DNA of 64,000 bases from Gemmatimonadetes bacterium 2013_60CM_65_52 (lineage in GTDB: Bacteria > Gemmatimonadota > Gemmatimonadetes > Gemmatimonadales > Gemmatimonadaceae), in the NCBI GenBank assembly GCA_002215645.1, contig NGFI01000012.1, positions 62,001 to 126,000 on the forward strand, read 5' to 3'. Positions 47,127 through 55,833 of this stretch are shown here, piece after piece. A program made the position numbers and the translations under genes. The notes under the pieces were generated by a model, which was not told where the DNA came from, ran no database searches, and saw only the letters and a list, made by a program, of their open reading frames with translations. Position 1 is the first letter of the stretch. The number at the start of each line of letters is the position of its first letter.

Positions 47127-48425
47127 TCAGGCCACGCAGGCCTCGAGAGCCTGGCGCAACCGGGGGAGCATGCGCGCGATTTGCTCGGGCGATACCGCGC
47201 CGACCGACAGTCGGAACCAGCCGGTGTCCTCCGTAACGCCAAACGCCTGAAACGGCACGATGGCGACGCCCGCCGCATTGAGGAGATAGGTGCGCACGTC
47301 CTCGTCCGTCTCGAGTCGTCGGCCGTCCGGCGTATAGCGCCCGCGCAGGGCGAAGCGCGCACTGAGATAGATCGCGCCCTGCGGCTCGAGCGCGTCCACG
47401 GAACACCCATGACTCCGCATGTCGCAGAGGCCGGAGTGAAGGAGGTCGAGCCGCTCGCGCAGCCCCGACGTAATCTTCGTCCGGTACGCGTGCATGGCGG
47501 CCTCGTCCGCGAGGAGCGACGCCGTCGCACTCTGCTCCGCTTTCGGCGCCCATGCGCCAACGTGACCGAGCACGCTGCTCATCGGTCCGGCGACATCCGG
47601 CGGAGCCACGATCCAGCCGACGCGAACGCCAGTGGCCGCGAACGCTTTCGAGATGCCGTCGATGTATACGGTGTAGGGCGCGACCTCGGGACACACCGCG
47701 ATGGGATGTGCGTGCCTGGTGCTCCCAAATGTCAGCGTCCAGTACACCTGGTCGTACATCAGGAACAAGGGCCGCTCGTCGCCCCCGCGACACGCGTTTT
47801 CCTCGACGACCAGCTCGCAGATGGCGCGCAGCGCCTCGGTGCCGAAGGAAGTGCCGGATGGATTGAGCGGCGAACAGAGCGCGAGCAGCCGCGCTCCGCG
47901 CACGGCCTCCGTCAGCGATGCGCGCGTCGGCAGAAAATTCGACGCCGCGTCACATGGTACCTGCACGCCTTCGGCGCCCGAAAGGTGAACGTAATGATTG
48001 TTGTTCCATGACGGCGCGGGGTAGACGACGCGATCGCCAGGGTCCACGAGCGTGGCGTAGGTGGCAAAGATTCCTGGCCGCGACCCCGCCGTGATGATGA
48101 CCGACGCCACATCGGGCGTGAAGCCGAGCTCGCGACGATACAGGGAGCGAACGGCCTCGCGGAGCGGAAGGATGCCGTCGGATGGCGGGTAGTTCGTCTC
48201 GCCGCGCTTCAGGGCCTCGACGATACCGCGCTCCAGCACGTCCGGAATCCGGAACTCCGAAGAGCTGAAGTCACCCACGGTGAGATTGCAGATGTCGCGT
48301 CCGCTGGCGACCAGGGCGCGGACGTCGGCGGCGATCTTGAGGATCTCCGAGCCGACGAGCGTACCGGCGATGGCGGACGCGCGGCCCGAGCTCATCACTG
48401 CCGGGGCGTGCGTGGTGGTAGCCAT
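47127..48425 (-). CDS. Class I/II aminotransferase (aspartate aminotransferase-like)
   Basis: The 432-residue PLP enzyme has the fold-type I motif DGISKAFAATGVRVGW with the Schiff-base lysine, SPLNPSGT for substrate and PLP binding, and the C-terminal RLSVGAVSPE arginine region. Class I aminotransferases move an amino group between amino and 2-oxo acids in the cytoplasm. The exact substrate pair cannot be told. It forms a two-gene unit with the downstream B2-like gene, and a coupled role is possible. Confidence 0.93.
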   Translation of the reverse strand: MATTTHAPAVMSSGRASAIAGTLVGSEILKIAADVRALVASGRDICNLTVGDFSSSEFRIPDVLERGIVEALKRGETNYPPSDGILPLREAVRSLYRRELGFTPDVASVIITAGSRPGIFATYATLVDPGDRVVYPAPSWNNNHYVHLSGAEGVQVPCDAASNFLPTRASLTEAVRGARLLALCSPLNPSGTSFGTEALRAICELVVEENACRGGDERPLFLMYDQVYWTLTFGSTRHAHPIAVCPEVAPYTVYIDGISKAFAATGVRVGWIVAPPDVAGPMSSVLGHVGAWAPKAEQSATASLLADEAAMHAYRTKITSGLRERLDLLHSGLCDMRSHGCSVDALEPQGAIYLSARFALRGRYTPDGRRLETDEDVRTYLLNAAGVAIVPFQAFGVTEDTGWFRLSVGAVSPEQIARMLPRLRQALEACVA

Positions 48426-48503
48426 GACCTGAAGTTAGGAGAGTTGCGGCGAGTTTGCTGCGCGGTCTTCCGGGCCGCAACGTGACAGATCAAATTCGAC
48501 GCC

Positions 48504-49358
48504 ATGACGACACGCCGCGAATTCGTTGCCACCATGGGTGCCGCGCTCGGCGTCACCTCGATCGGTTGTCACACAGCCTTCGGCGGGCTTTCAGGCGAGG
48601 AGTCGCTGCACAGCATCGGCATCCAGCTCTATACCCTTCGTTCGCTGACGTCGAAGGATCTGGAAGGCACGCTCCAGAAGGTGGCCGAGATCGGCTATCG
48701 CGAAGTGGAGTTCGCCGGATACTTCGGCCGAACACCCGTACAGATCAGGGCGATGCTCGCCGCGAACCGCCTGACCTCTCCGTCGACGCACATCGGTCTG
48801 CCTGCCAACGACGACGCGTGGAAAAAGTCCGTCGACGATGCAAAAGCCATCGGGCACGAATGGATCGTCATCCCATTTCTCGACCCGAGCCAGCGCGGGA
48901 AGACTGCCGACGACTGGAAGCGATTTGCCGCGCACCTCAACGAGTTGGCGCGCATGGCGAAGGCCAGCGGGCTCCGATTCGCCTACCACAACCACGACTT
49001 CGAGTTCGCCCCGCTGGGTGGCACAAACGGATACGAGGTCCTGCAAGCGAACACGGATCCGGCTCTCGTCGAGTACGAAATGGACATCTACTGGGTGGTC
49101 AAAGCCGGCGCCGACCCGCTGGATCTCATTGCACGATATCCACACCGCTTTCCGCTCATGCACATCAAGGACGCCAGTCCGCTGCCCGAACGGAACATCA
49201 TGAATGTCGGAGAAGGAACGATCGACTTCGCCAAGATCTTCGCGCGGCAGAAGACGTCCGGCATGCAGCACGCCTTCGTCGAAAACGATTCGCCGGGCCC
49301 GGATCCGCTGGCCGCGGCCGCGATCAGCTATCGCTATCTCGCGAAGCTGACGTTCTGA
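48504..49358 (+). CDS. Tat-exported sugar isomerase/epimerase or lyase (xylose-isomerase-like TIM barrel)
   Basis: This 284-residue protein has a twin-arginine start (MTTRREFVATMGAALGVTS) and a TIM barrel of the AP-endonuclease 2 type (SIGIQLYTLRSL, HNHDFEFAPLGG, DIYWVVKAGAD, MHIKDAS, ENDSPGPDP). Metal ligands are expected among the His, Asp and Glu residues in those motifs. Family members isomerise sugars or inosose compounds, and some act as 3-keto-glycoside lyases. It leads the GMC-dehydrogenase operon, which favours a role on oxidised sugars in the periplasm. Confidence 0.9.
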   Translation: MTTRREFVATMGAALGVTSIGCHTAFGGLSGEESLHSIGIQLYTLRSLTSKDLEGTLQKVAEIGYREVEFAGYFGRTPVQIRAMLAANRLTSPSTHIGLPANDDAWKKSVDDAKAIGHEWIVIPFLDPSQRGKTADDWKRFAAHLNELARMAKASGLRFAYHNHDFEFAPLGGTNGYEVLQANTDPALVEYEMDIYWVVKAGADPLDLIARYPHRFPLMHIKDASPLPERNIMNVGEGTIDFAKIFARQKTSGMQHAFVENDSPGPDPLAAAAISYRYLAKLTF

Positions 49359-49417
49359 TCATTTCCGACCGCGACGCGCCGCGCACCGCGCCGTCGCGTG
49401 CATCAACGAGGAGATAG

Positions 49418-51100
49418 ATGACCGAAAATACGTACGACGTCTGTATCGTTGGATCAGGGGCGGGTGGCGGCATGGCCGCGTACGCGCTCACCCAGGCCGG
49501 CGCGAAGGTGGTGATGCTCGAGGCGGGCGGCGAATGGTATGCGTCCCGTGATTCCAAGATGCTGACGCCGGCCTTCGCGTCACCGAGGCGCGGCGCCTCG
49601 AACCGGAATCGCCCGTTTGGCGAATTCGATGCCTGCGACGGCGGCTGGGACATCGAGGGGGAGCCGTATACGTCGGCGCCCGGCTCGAACTTTCGCTGGT
49701 GGCGTGGCCGCATGCTCGGTGGACGCACGAATCACTGGGGGCGCATCTCGCTCCGCTTCGGGCCCGATGACTTCAAGGGCAAGACGAAGGATGGACTCGG
49801 CGAAGACTGGCCGATTTCCTATGCCGACGTGGCGCCGTGGTACGATCGCATCGACGACCTCATCGGCGTATTCGGATCCCATGAAGGGCTGCGCAATCAT
49901 CCCGATGGGAACTTCCACACACCGCCGCGCCCACGCTGTTACGAGTTGCTGGTGAAGAAGGCGAGCGATCGCCTCAACGTCACGTGCATTCCCTCGCGCC
50001 TCTCGGTCATCACGAAGCCGATCAACGGCCGCCAGGCCTGCCACTACTGCGGCCAGTGCAACCGTGGATGTCAGGTGAAGGCAAACTTCTCAAGCCCGGA
50101 CGTCCTCATCGCGCCGGCGCTGAAGACCGGCAAGCTCACGCTGCTCACGAATGCCATGGCGCGCGAGGTCACCGTCGGCAAGGACGGCCTCGCCACGGGT
50201 GTTGCGTACATCGACAAGAAGACCGGCGCGGACCGACATGTATCGGCGCGTGTCGTCGTGTTGGCCGCGAGCGCCTGCGAAAGTGCGCGCCTGCTGCTCA
50301 ACTCGAAGTCCGCGCGCTTTCCGCAGGGGCTGGGCAACTCCTCGGGCTGGGTGGGCAAGGGGCTCACCGATACCACTGGCACTGACGTCTCCGGATTCAT
50401 TCCCGGCATGGTCAATCATGTGCCGCACAACGAAGACGGCGTCGGCGGCATGCACGTCTACATGCCGTGGTGGCTCGACAACGCCAAGCTCGACTTCCCG
50501 CGCGGCTACCACATCGAAGTATGGGGTGGAATCGGCGCGCCAGGACTGGGCTTCATGGGCAACATCCAGAACTATCCCGGCGGCGGCGGATATGGAAAAT
50601 CGCTGAAGGATGACTACCGCAAGTACTACGGGGCGACCATCGGCTTTTCCGGGCGCGGCGAGATGATTCCGAACGCCGACTCGTACTGCGAGATCGATCC
50701 GAACCTGGTCGATCAGTGGGGCATTCCTGTGCTGCGCTTCCACTGGAAGTTCACGGACCACGAATACAATCAGGTGAAACACATGCAGGAGACTTTCCGC
50801 GCGCTCATCGCGGAAATGGGCGGCCAGGTGTTCTCGCCAATGCCCACCAAGGAACAGAACTACGGCATCGCGGCGGGCGGCCAGATCATCCATGAGCTCG
50901 GATGCGTGCAGATGGGCAGCGATCCGAAGAACTCGGCGCTCAACGCCAATTGTCAGGCGCACGACTGCAAGAACCTGTTCGTCGCCGACGGCGGGCCATT
51001 CGTCACGCAGGCCGACAAGAATCCCACGTGGACCATTCTCGCGCTGGCGTGGCGCACCTCGGATTACATCGCGCAGCAGCGCAAGGCAGGTACCCTGTGA
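49418..51100 (+). CDS. GMC-family FAD sugar dehydrogenase, large subunit (glucoside 3-dehydrogenase-like)
   Basis: The 560-residue protein has the FAD-binding GSGAGGGMAAYAL (12-24) and ends with the GMC C-terminal active-site region (IIHELGCVQMGSD...GGPFVTQADKNPTW). A cysteine-rich stretch in the middle (CHYCGQCNRGCQVKAN) is typical of gluconate 2-dehydrogenase-type large subunits. No signal peptide is present; export would be as a hitchhiker with the Tat-tagged small subunit encoded 4 bases overlapping downstream. Family members oxidise gluconate, fructose, sorbitol or the C3 hydroxyl of glucosides. No cytochrome c subunit is nearby. Confidence 0.92.
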   Translation: MTENTYDVCIVGSGAGGGMAAYALTQAGAKVVMLEAGGEWYASRDSKMLTPAFASPRRGASNRNRPFGEFDACDGGWDIEGEPYTSAPGSNFRWWRGRMLGGRTNHWGRISLRFGPDDFKGKTKDGLGEDWPISYADVAPWYDRIDDLIGVFGSHEGLRNHPDGNFHTPPRPRCYELLVKKASDRLNVTCIPSRLSVITKPINGRQACHYCGQCNRGCQVKANFSSPDVLIAPALKTGKLTLLTNAMAREVTVGKDGLATGVAYIDKKTGADRHVSARVVVLAASACESARLLLNSKSARFPQGLGNSSGWVGKGLTDTTGTDVSGFIPGMVNHVPHNEDGVGGMHVYMPWWLDNAKLDFPRGYHIEVWGGIGAPGLGFMGNIQNYPGGGGYGKSLKDDYRKYYGATIGFSGRGEMIPNADSYCEIDPNLVDQWGIPVLRFHWKFTDHEYNQVKHMQETFRALIAEMGGQVFSPMPTKEQNYGIAAGGQIIHELGCVQMGSDPKNSALNANCQAHDCKNLFVADGGPFVTQADKNPTWTILALAWRTSDYIAQQRKAGTL

Positions 51101-51750
51101 CCGACATCAATCGCCGCGACGCGCTCAAGGTGCTGGGCGCGGCGCCGCTGGCCGGCCTGCTGGATTGGACACCTGCCAGTATGGAGCGCGCCACGCGACA
51201 CATCGCGACGCTCACCGAAGACTCCGGCGCGGCGGCCGCGACGAAGTTTTTCACGGCACACGAGTGGAAGACTGTCCGCGTGCTCGCCGACATGGTGATT
51301 CCCCGTGATGAGCGGTCGGGCAGCGCGACGGACGCAAAGGCGCCGGAGTTCATGGACTTCATGCTGGCGGAGAAGGACACGAGCGAGAGCTCGAAGGTGC
51401 AGATGCGCGGCGGGCTCGCATGGCTGGACGGCGAGATGCGCCGGCGATTCGGCAGGGACTTTCTCGCAAGCTCCGACGCGCAGCGCCGGCAGGTGCTCGA
51501 CGACATCGCCTACCCGAAGAAGGCGGCGGCGGAATTCCGCCGCGGCGCTACATGGTTCGATCGATTTCGCGCGTCGGTGGCCGGTGCGTTCTTCTCAAGC
51601 GCGGTGGGGTGGCAGGATCTGAAGTACGTGGGGAACGTGTTCAACCCCGGCTGGAACGGATGTCCCCCCGAGGCCACGAAGAAGCTGGGTGTGTCCTACG
51701 AGGAGTTCGACGCGAGTCTCGCGAAGTCCCGCGCGGGCCGAGCCGGCTGA
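51097..51750 (+). CDS. Gluconate 2-dehydrogenase subunit 3-like protein (Tat-exported small subunit)
   Basis: The GTG start overlaps the upstream stop as GTGA. The 217-residue protein has a twin-arginine motif at the N-terminus (INRRDALKVLGAAPLAGLL). The Gluconate_2-dh3 domain follows (TKFFTAHEWKTVRVLADMVIPRDERSGSA). Such subunits carry the large FAD subunit through the Tat system and stabilise it in the periplasm. Pairing with the preceding gene is therefore obligatory in function. Confidence 0.93.
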   Translation: MTDINRRDALKVLGAAPLAGLLDWTPASMERATRHIATLTEDSGAAAATKFFTAHEWKTVRVLADMVIPRDERSGSATDAKAPEFMDFMLAEKDTSESSKVQMRGGLAWLDGEMRRRFGRDFLASSDAQRRQVLDDIAYPKKAAAEFRRGATWFDRFRASVAGAFFSSAVGWQDLKYVGNVFNPGWNGCPPEATKKLGVSYEEFDASLAKSRAGRAG

Positions 51751-51789
51751 CCGCCGGCCGCAGATCGCGTTCTCAGAGGCCGGCAACGA

Positions 51790-53040
51790 ATGCTCCGTAA
51801 GCGATTGGGCGTTGGATTCATCGGCTCCGGATTCAACTCCCGCTTTCACATGCTCGGCTGGAAGGGTGTGCGCGACGGCGACGTCCGCGGCGTATGGAGT
51901 CCGAATGCCAAGAACGCCGCGTCGGCCGCGCAGTATGCGAACTCGCTCGACGTAGGACCGGCGAAGGCATACCGCTCCATTGGCGACATGGTCGCTGATC
52001 CGGAGATCGACGCCATCTGGCTGACGGGTCCAAATCAGGCACGCGTCGAGAACGTCGAGGAGGTCGTCCACGCGATCGAGAGCGGACGCGGCACGCTCCT
52101 AGGCATTGCTTGCGAAAAACCGCTCGCGCGCAACGTAGCCGAGGCGAAGGAAGTGCTGCGGCTCGTGAAGCGTACCGGCATCATGCATGGCTACCTCGAG
52201 GATCAGGTCTTCGCGCCGCAGGTTGATGCCGGTCGGTCGCTCATCTGGGCACGCGGCGCAGCAACCACCGGGCGTCCCTATCTGGCGCGTGCCGCAGAAG
52301 AGCACAGTGGTCCGCACACGCCATGGTTCTGGAAAGGTGAGCTGCAAGGCGGCGGCGTACTCAACGACATGATGTGTCACTCCGCGCTCGTCGTGCGGCA
52401 CCTGCTCACCAAGCCGGGCGAGTCGCTTGCCACCGTGAAGCCGAAGCGCATCACGGCACACATCGCGTCGCTCAAGTGGTCGCGGCCGGCGTACGCGAAG
52501 CAGCTGTCGAAGACCATGGGCGTCGACTACTCGAAGTCGCCGAGCGAGGACTTTGCGAGCATGACCATCGAGTTCGAAACCAGCGACGGCTATACCGTAC
52601 TCGGCGAGGCGAGCACGTCGTGGAGCTTCGTGGGTGCAGGACTTCGGTTGTCGTCGGAGCTGCTCGGCCCTGAGTATTCGATGTCGTGGAACACCCTGGA
52701 TGCGGGGTTGAAGCTGTTCTTCAGCCGGGAAGTGCGTGGGCGTGCCGGTGAGGACCTCGTCGAGAAGCAGAACGCCGAGACGGGCTTGATGCCGGTCGTC
52801 GCGAACGAAGCGGTGGCGTACGGGTATGAGGCAGAGGACCGCCATTTCGTCCGCTGTTTCCTCGGCAAGGAAGTGCCGATACTGACTCTGGACGATGGCC
52901 TCGAGGTGGTGCAGGTGTTGATGACAGCCTACAAGAGCGCGGAGGAGGGGAAAACGCTGGAATTCCCGCCGCGCGGTATCGATAAGTTCGTCCCCGCGGT
53001 GGCGAGCGGCACATGGAAGCCGCCGAGGCAGGGCCGATGA
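51790..53040 (+). CDS. Gfo/Idh/MocA-family oxidoreductase
   Basis: This 416-residue protein has an N-terminal Rossmann fold (GVGFIGSGF, 7-15) and the family's catalytic EKP motif (CEKPLA, near 109). The larger C-terminal alpha/beta domain contains GGGVLNDMMCHSALVVRHL, where H-x3-like residues contact substrate. No signal peptide is present, so it is cytoplasmic and uses NAD(P). In the 3-keto-glycoside pathway such enzymes reduce 3-keto sugars or oxidise the glycoside. Its stop overlaps the CutC start as ATGA. Confidence 0.92.
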   Translation: MLRKRLGVGFIGSGFNSRFHMLGWKGVRDGDVRGVWSPNAKNAASAAQYANSLDVGPAKAYRSIGDMVADPEIDAIWLTGPNQARVENVEEVVHAIESGRGTLLGIACEKPLARNVAEAKEVLRLVKRTGIMHGYLEDQVFAPQVDAGRSLIWARGAATTGRPYLARAAEEHSGPHTPWFWKGELQGGGVLNDMMCHSALVVRHLLTKPGESLATVKPKRITAHIASLKWSRPAYAKQLSKTMGVDYSKSPSEDFASMTIEFETSDGYTVLGEASTSWSFVGAGLRLSSELLGPEYSMSWNTLDAGLKLFFSREVRGRAGEDLVEKQNAETGLMPVVANEAVAYGYEAEDRHFVRCFLGKEVPILTLDDGLEVVQVLMTAYKSAEEGKTLEFPPRGIDKFVPAVASGTWKPPRQGR

Positions 53041-53801
53041 CCGTGCTCATCGAAGCGTGCGTCGACGCAATCGACGCGGCGCTCGACGCGGACCAGGGAG
53101 GCGCCAGCCGGTTGGAGCTTTGCGGCGAGCTGCTCCAGGGCGGCATCACGCCGAGCGCGGGGCTGATCGGTGCGGTATGGGAGCAGGTGAACATTCCCGT
53201 CTTCGTCCTGATCCGGCCGCGCATGGGCGACTTTCTCTACACCGACGACGAGTGCGACGTCATGCTCCGTGACATCGCGCTGGCGAGATCGCTCGACGTG
53301 GACGGTGTCGTGTTCGGCGCGCTGACCGCCGGTGGCGACATCGACGTCGGCACCGTGTCGCAGCTCGTTGACGCAGCCGGCCCGCTCGAGGTGACCTTTC
53401 ATCGCGCGTTCGATTTCGTGCGCGATCAGAACGTAGCCCTTCAGGCCCTCATCGAGCTCGGCGTGGATCGCGTGCTGACGTCGGGCGGTGCGGCCACGGC
53501 GCTCGAGGGTGCCGGGCAGCTTGCCCGGCTCGTCGAGCAGGCGAGCGGAGAGATTCGCATCGTTGCCGGAGGCTCGATCACCGCGGACAACGTGAGCGAG
53601 GTCGTGCAGAGGTCGGGCGTGCACGAGGTGCACGTCCGCGGCGCGGCGCGCGTGGAGAGCGAGATGTCGTATCGCGTCAACTGCGTGACACTCGCTCGTC
53701 CACACACTGCGGCCGATTACGATCGCATGGTGACGCGCGCCGACGAGATCAGCCGCATCGCACGCGCCGTGGGCGCCGTCGAGAGCGCCCTGCCAGCTTG
53801 A
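53037..53801 (+). CDS. cutC: CutC family TIM-barrel protein
   Basis: The 254-residue protein shows the CutC hallmarks: LIEACVDAIDAAL at the N-terminus, QGGASRLELCGEL, IRPRMGDFLYTDDE and TFHRAFDF. Despite its old name as a copper homeostasis protein, direct copper export or storage is not established for the family, whose fold is a TIM barrel with a putative sugar-like binding site. Its place as the last gene of a sugar oxidation operon, overlapping the Gfo/Idh gene by 4 bases, argues for a role in carbohydrate metabolism. Confidence 0.93.
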   Translation: MTVLIEACVDAIDAALDADQGGASRLELCGELLQGGITPSAGLIGAVWEQVNIPVFVLIRPRMGDFLYTDDECDVMLRDIALARSLDVDGVVFGALTAGGDIDVGTVSQLVDAAGPLEVTFHRAFDFVRDQNVALQALIELGVDRVLTSGGAATALEGAGQLARLVEQASGEIRIVAGGSITADNVSEVVQRSGVHEVHVRGAARVESEMSYRVNCVTLARPHTAADYDRMVTRADEISRIARAVGAVESALPA

Positions 53802-53805
53802 TCGC

Positions 53806-55029
53806 CTAGATCGGCGTCTCCGCGGCGGCGGCCTCCGTGCGCGGTCTGAAGATCAGCGCGAACACCACGAGAATTGCGGCGGCACCAACGGCCGGCACCA
53901 TCCAGATGGCCGGCCAATTGTGCACTGTCACGCCTCCGGCCCCCGGAGACGCGTAGCGGCTCACCACCATGCCGGACACCGACGCGCCGACGAGGTAACC
54001 GACTCCGTTGGTCACGAAGTTGATGAACCCCTGTGCGGCCGCGCGAATTTTCGGACCGGCCCGCTGATCCGTGTAGATCTGGCCAGCGACGAAGAAGAAG
54101 TCGTAGCACACGCCGTGCAGCAGAATGCCGATGTAGATCAACCACATTCCCGACCCGCTGTTGCCGTGCGCGAACGCGAAGTAGCGGAGCGACCACGCGA
54201 GCATGCCGGCGAGCATGATGTACTTGATGCCCGCGCGCCGTAAGGCGAACGGAAGCAGCAGCATGAAGCCGATCTCCGACATCTGTCCGAACGTTTGAAT
54301 GAACGCCGGCTCGGGCGCGCTGATCTCGTTGAGGAACGGGTTGGTGAAGGCGTAGTAGAACTGCAGCGGAATGCACAGCAGGAACGATCCGATCACGAAG
54401 ATCAGGAAGTCCGAGCTCTTGAGAAGCTGAAGCGCATCGAGACCGAGGGCGTCCTTCACGCTGAATGAGGCGCCGGCGCCCTTGGGCGGCGTGTGCGGCA
54501 GCAGTAGCGAGAAGGCACCCAGAACGATCGAGGCCAGCGCGGCAAGTCGCATCGGAGTCGCGAGCGCGTCCGCGTGCAGCACCTTCCCGACGATGATTCC
54601 CGCCACGATCCATCCGATGGTGCCGAGCACGCGGATGATGGGGAAGTCGCGCGCCGCGTCGGTGACGTTGTGAAACGAGATGGAGTTCGTGAGCGACAAC
54701 GTCGGCATGTAGCACAGCGCGTACAGCAGCAGTAGCGGGTAGAACGAGCTCCATTCCGTCTGCTGCGAGACGAAGTACATCACCACGCCCCCGGCAATGT
54801 GCAGGATCGCCAGCAGCTTCTCGCTCGCAAAGAACCGGTCGGCCACGATCCCCATGAAGAACGGAGAGATGATGGCCGCGATGGCCATGGCGCCGTACGC
54901 GCTGCCGATCTGCGTGTCGCTGAAGTGCAGCGTCCGGCTGAGATACGTGCCCATCGTCACGAACCACGATCCCCACACGAAGTACTGCAGGAACATCATC
55001 GTCGAGAGACGCGTGCGAGTGGAGTTCAT
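53806..55029 (-). CDS. MFS permease of the nucleoside:H+ symporter (NupG/XapB) type
   Basis: The 407-residue carrier has twelve helices. It shows the pattern of this branch: [20 protein letters not shown] at the start, [14 protein letters not shown] between helices 2 and 3, and [27 protein letters not shown]. The ATG at 55029 overlaps the DUF1080 stop as ATGA, so the two proteins are translationally coupled. Nucleosides are the substrates of named members, but the pairing with a keto-glycoside enzyme suggests sugar uptake. The convergent cutC gene ends 4 bases away. Confidence 0.88.
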   Translation of the reverse strand: MNSTRTRLSTMMFLQYFVWGSWFVTMGTYLSRTLHFSDTQIGSAYGAMAIAAIISPFFMGIVADRFFASEKLLAILHIAGGVVMYFVSQQTEWSSFYPLLLLYALCYMPTLSLTNSISFHNVTDAARDFPIIRVLGTIGWIVAGIIVGKVLHADALATPMRLAALASIVLGAFSLLLPHTPPKGAGASFSVKDALGLDALQLLKSSDFLIFVIGSFLLCIPLQFYYAFTNPFLNEISAPEPAFIQTFGQMSEIGFMLLLPFALRRAGIKYIMLAGMLAWSLRYFAFAHGNSGSGMWLIYIGILLHGVCYDFFFVAGQIYTDQRAGPKIRAAAQGFINFVTNGVGYLVGASVSGMVVSRYASPGAGGVTVHNWPAIWMVPAVGAAAILVVFALIFRPRTEAAAAETPI

Positions 55030-55739
55030 GGGAGGTTCCGGACCTTGATGTTGCGAAGCATGAGCGTCCCGTCGTGGTCGCCCTGGATGCCGATGTACCC
55101 ACGCGTAGCGCGTCCATAGTGGGGCCACTCGCCGAACTTGCTGTTCTTCACCTTGGCCTCCCAGTCGGGGCTGCCGTAGTCGTATTCAACGACCTTCTGT
55201 CCGTTCAGCCAGTGCTCGACGTGCGTTCCGCGCACCACGATGCGCGTGGAATTCCACTCGCCCGCGGCGTGCACGACGCCAGCCGGCGGGGCGTACAGGC
55301 CGTATGCGGCGGCGGCCGAGGTGAGCCGGTTACGGCCATCGGGGTGCCGGGCGTCATCGAGTAGTTGATACTCGGTTCCGCTCCAGTAAATCTTCTCGTA
55401 TTCCTCGGTGGCGCGGTAAAAGATGCCGGCGTTGCCACCGGGGCTGAGCTTCCAGTCGAGCGACAGCTCGAAGTCGCCGTACTGGTCGCGCGACACGAGA
55501 TCCTCGACCGACGCGCTCTTGCTGATGACGCCGCCCGTCTCGCTCCAGCCCGCGGGGAGCTGCGGTTCCTTATAACCGCGCCAGGCGCTGAGCGATGAGA
55601 GATCGCGCCAACCATCGGGTCCGGCCGGTGTCACACTCGCCGACGGAGACGGGGACATCGTAGGACGCTGACTGTGGCTACAGGCGGCCGTGAGCGCGAG
55701 TGCGGCGACGGCGACGCCGAGCATTGCTGGTCGGAGCAT
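55026..55739 (-). CDS. DUF1080 lipoprotein (3-keto-disaccharide hydrolase family)
   Basis: The start at 55739 follows GAGG (GAGGTGGAAATG) and gives a lipoprotein signal with LTAAC (C20). The 237-residue protein contains the DUF1080 beta-jelly-roll (PF06439), with W-R-D-L near the N-terminus, [23 protein letters not shown] and [20 protein letters not shown] at the end. The Pfam family is now named for enzymes that hydrolyse or lyse 3-keto-disaccharides. It should act in the periplasm on products of the GMC dehydrogenase encoded on the other strand. Confidence 0.93.
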   Translation of the reverse strand: MLRPAMLGVAVAALALTAACSHSQRPTMSPSPSASVTPAGPDGWRDLSSLSAWRGYKEPQLPAGWSETGGVISKSASVEDLVSRDQYGDFELSLDWKLSPGGNAGIFYRATEEYEKIYWSGTEYQLLDDARHPDGRNRLTSAAAAYGLYAPPAGVVHAAGEWNSTRIVVRGTHVEHWLNGQKVVEYDYGSPDWEAKVKNSKFGEWPHYGRATRGYIGIQGDHDGTLMLRNIKVRNLP

Positions 55740-55833
55740 TTCCACCTCGAATGGGTTCGACAATTGTGCCGCAACGCGGCATCCAATAAGAGGGCGCGGC
55801 GGCGGGATTCTCACAAGAGGCGCGAGGCGTCGA

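Noticed and set aside
48504-53801. Search for a cytochrome c (CxxCH) electron acceptor for the GMC dehydrogenase
   Set aside because: No CxxCH-containing gene product is visible in the locus.
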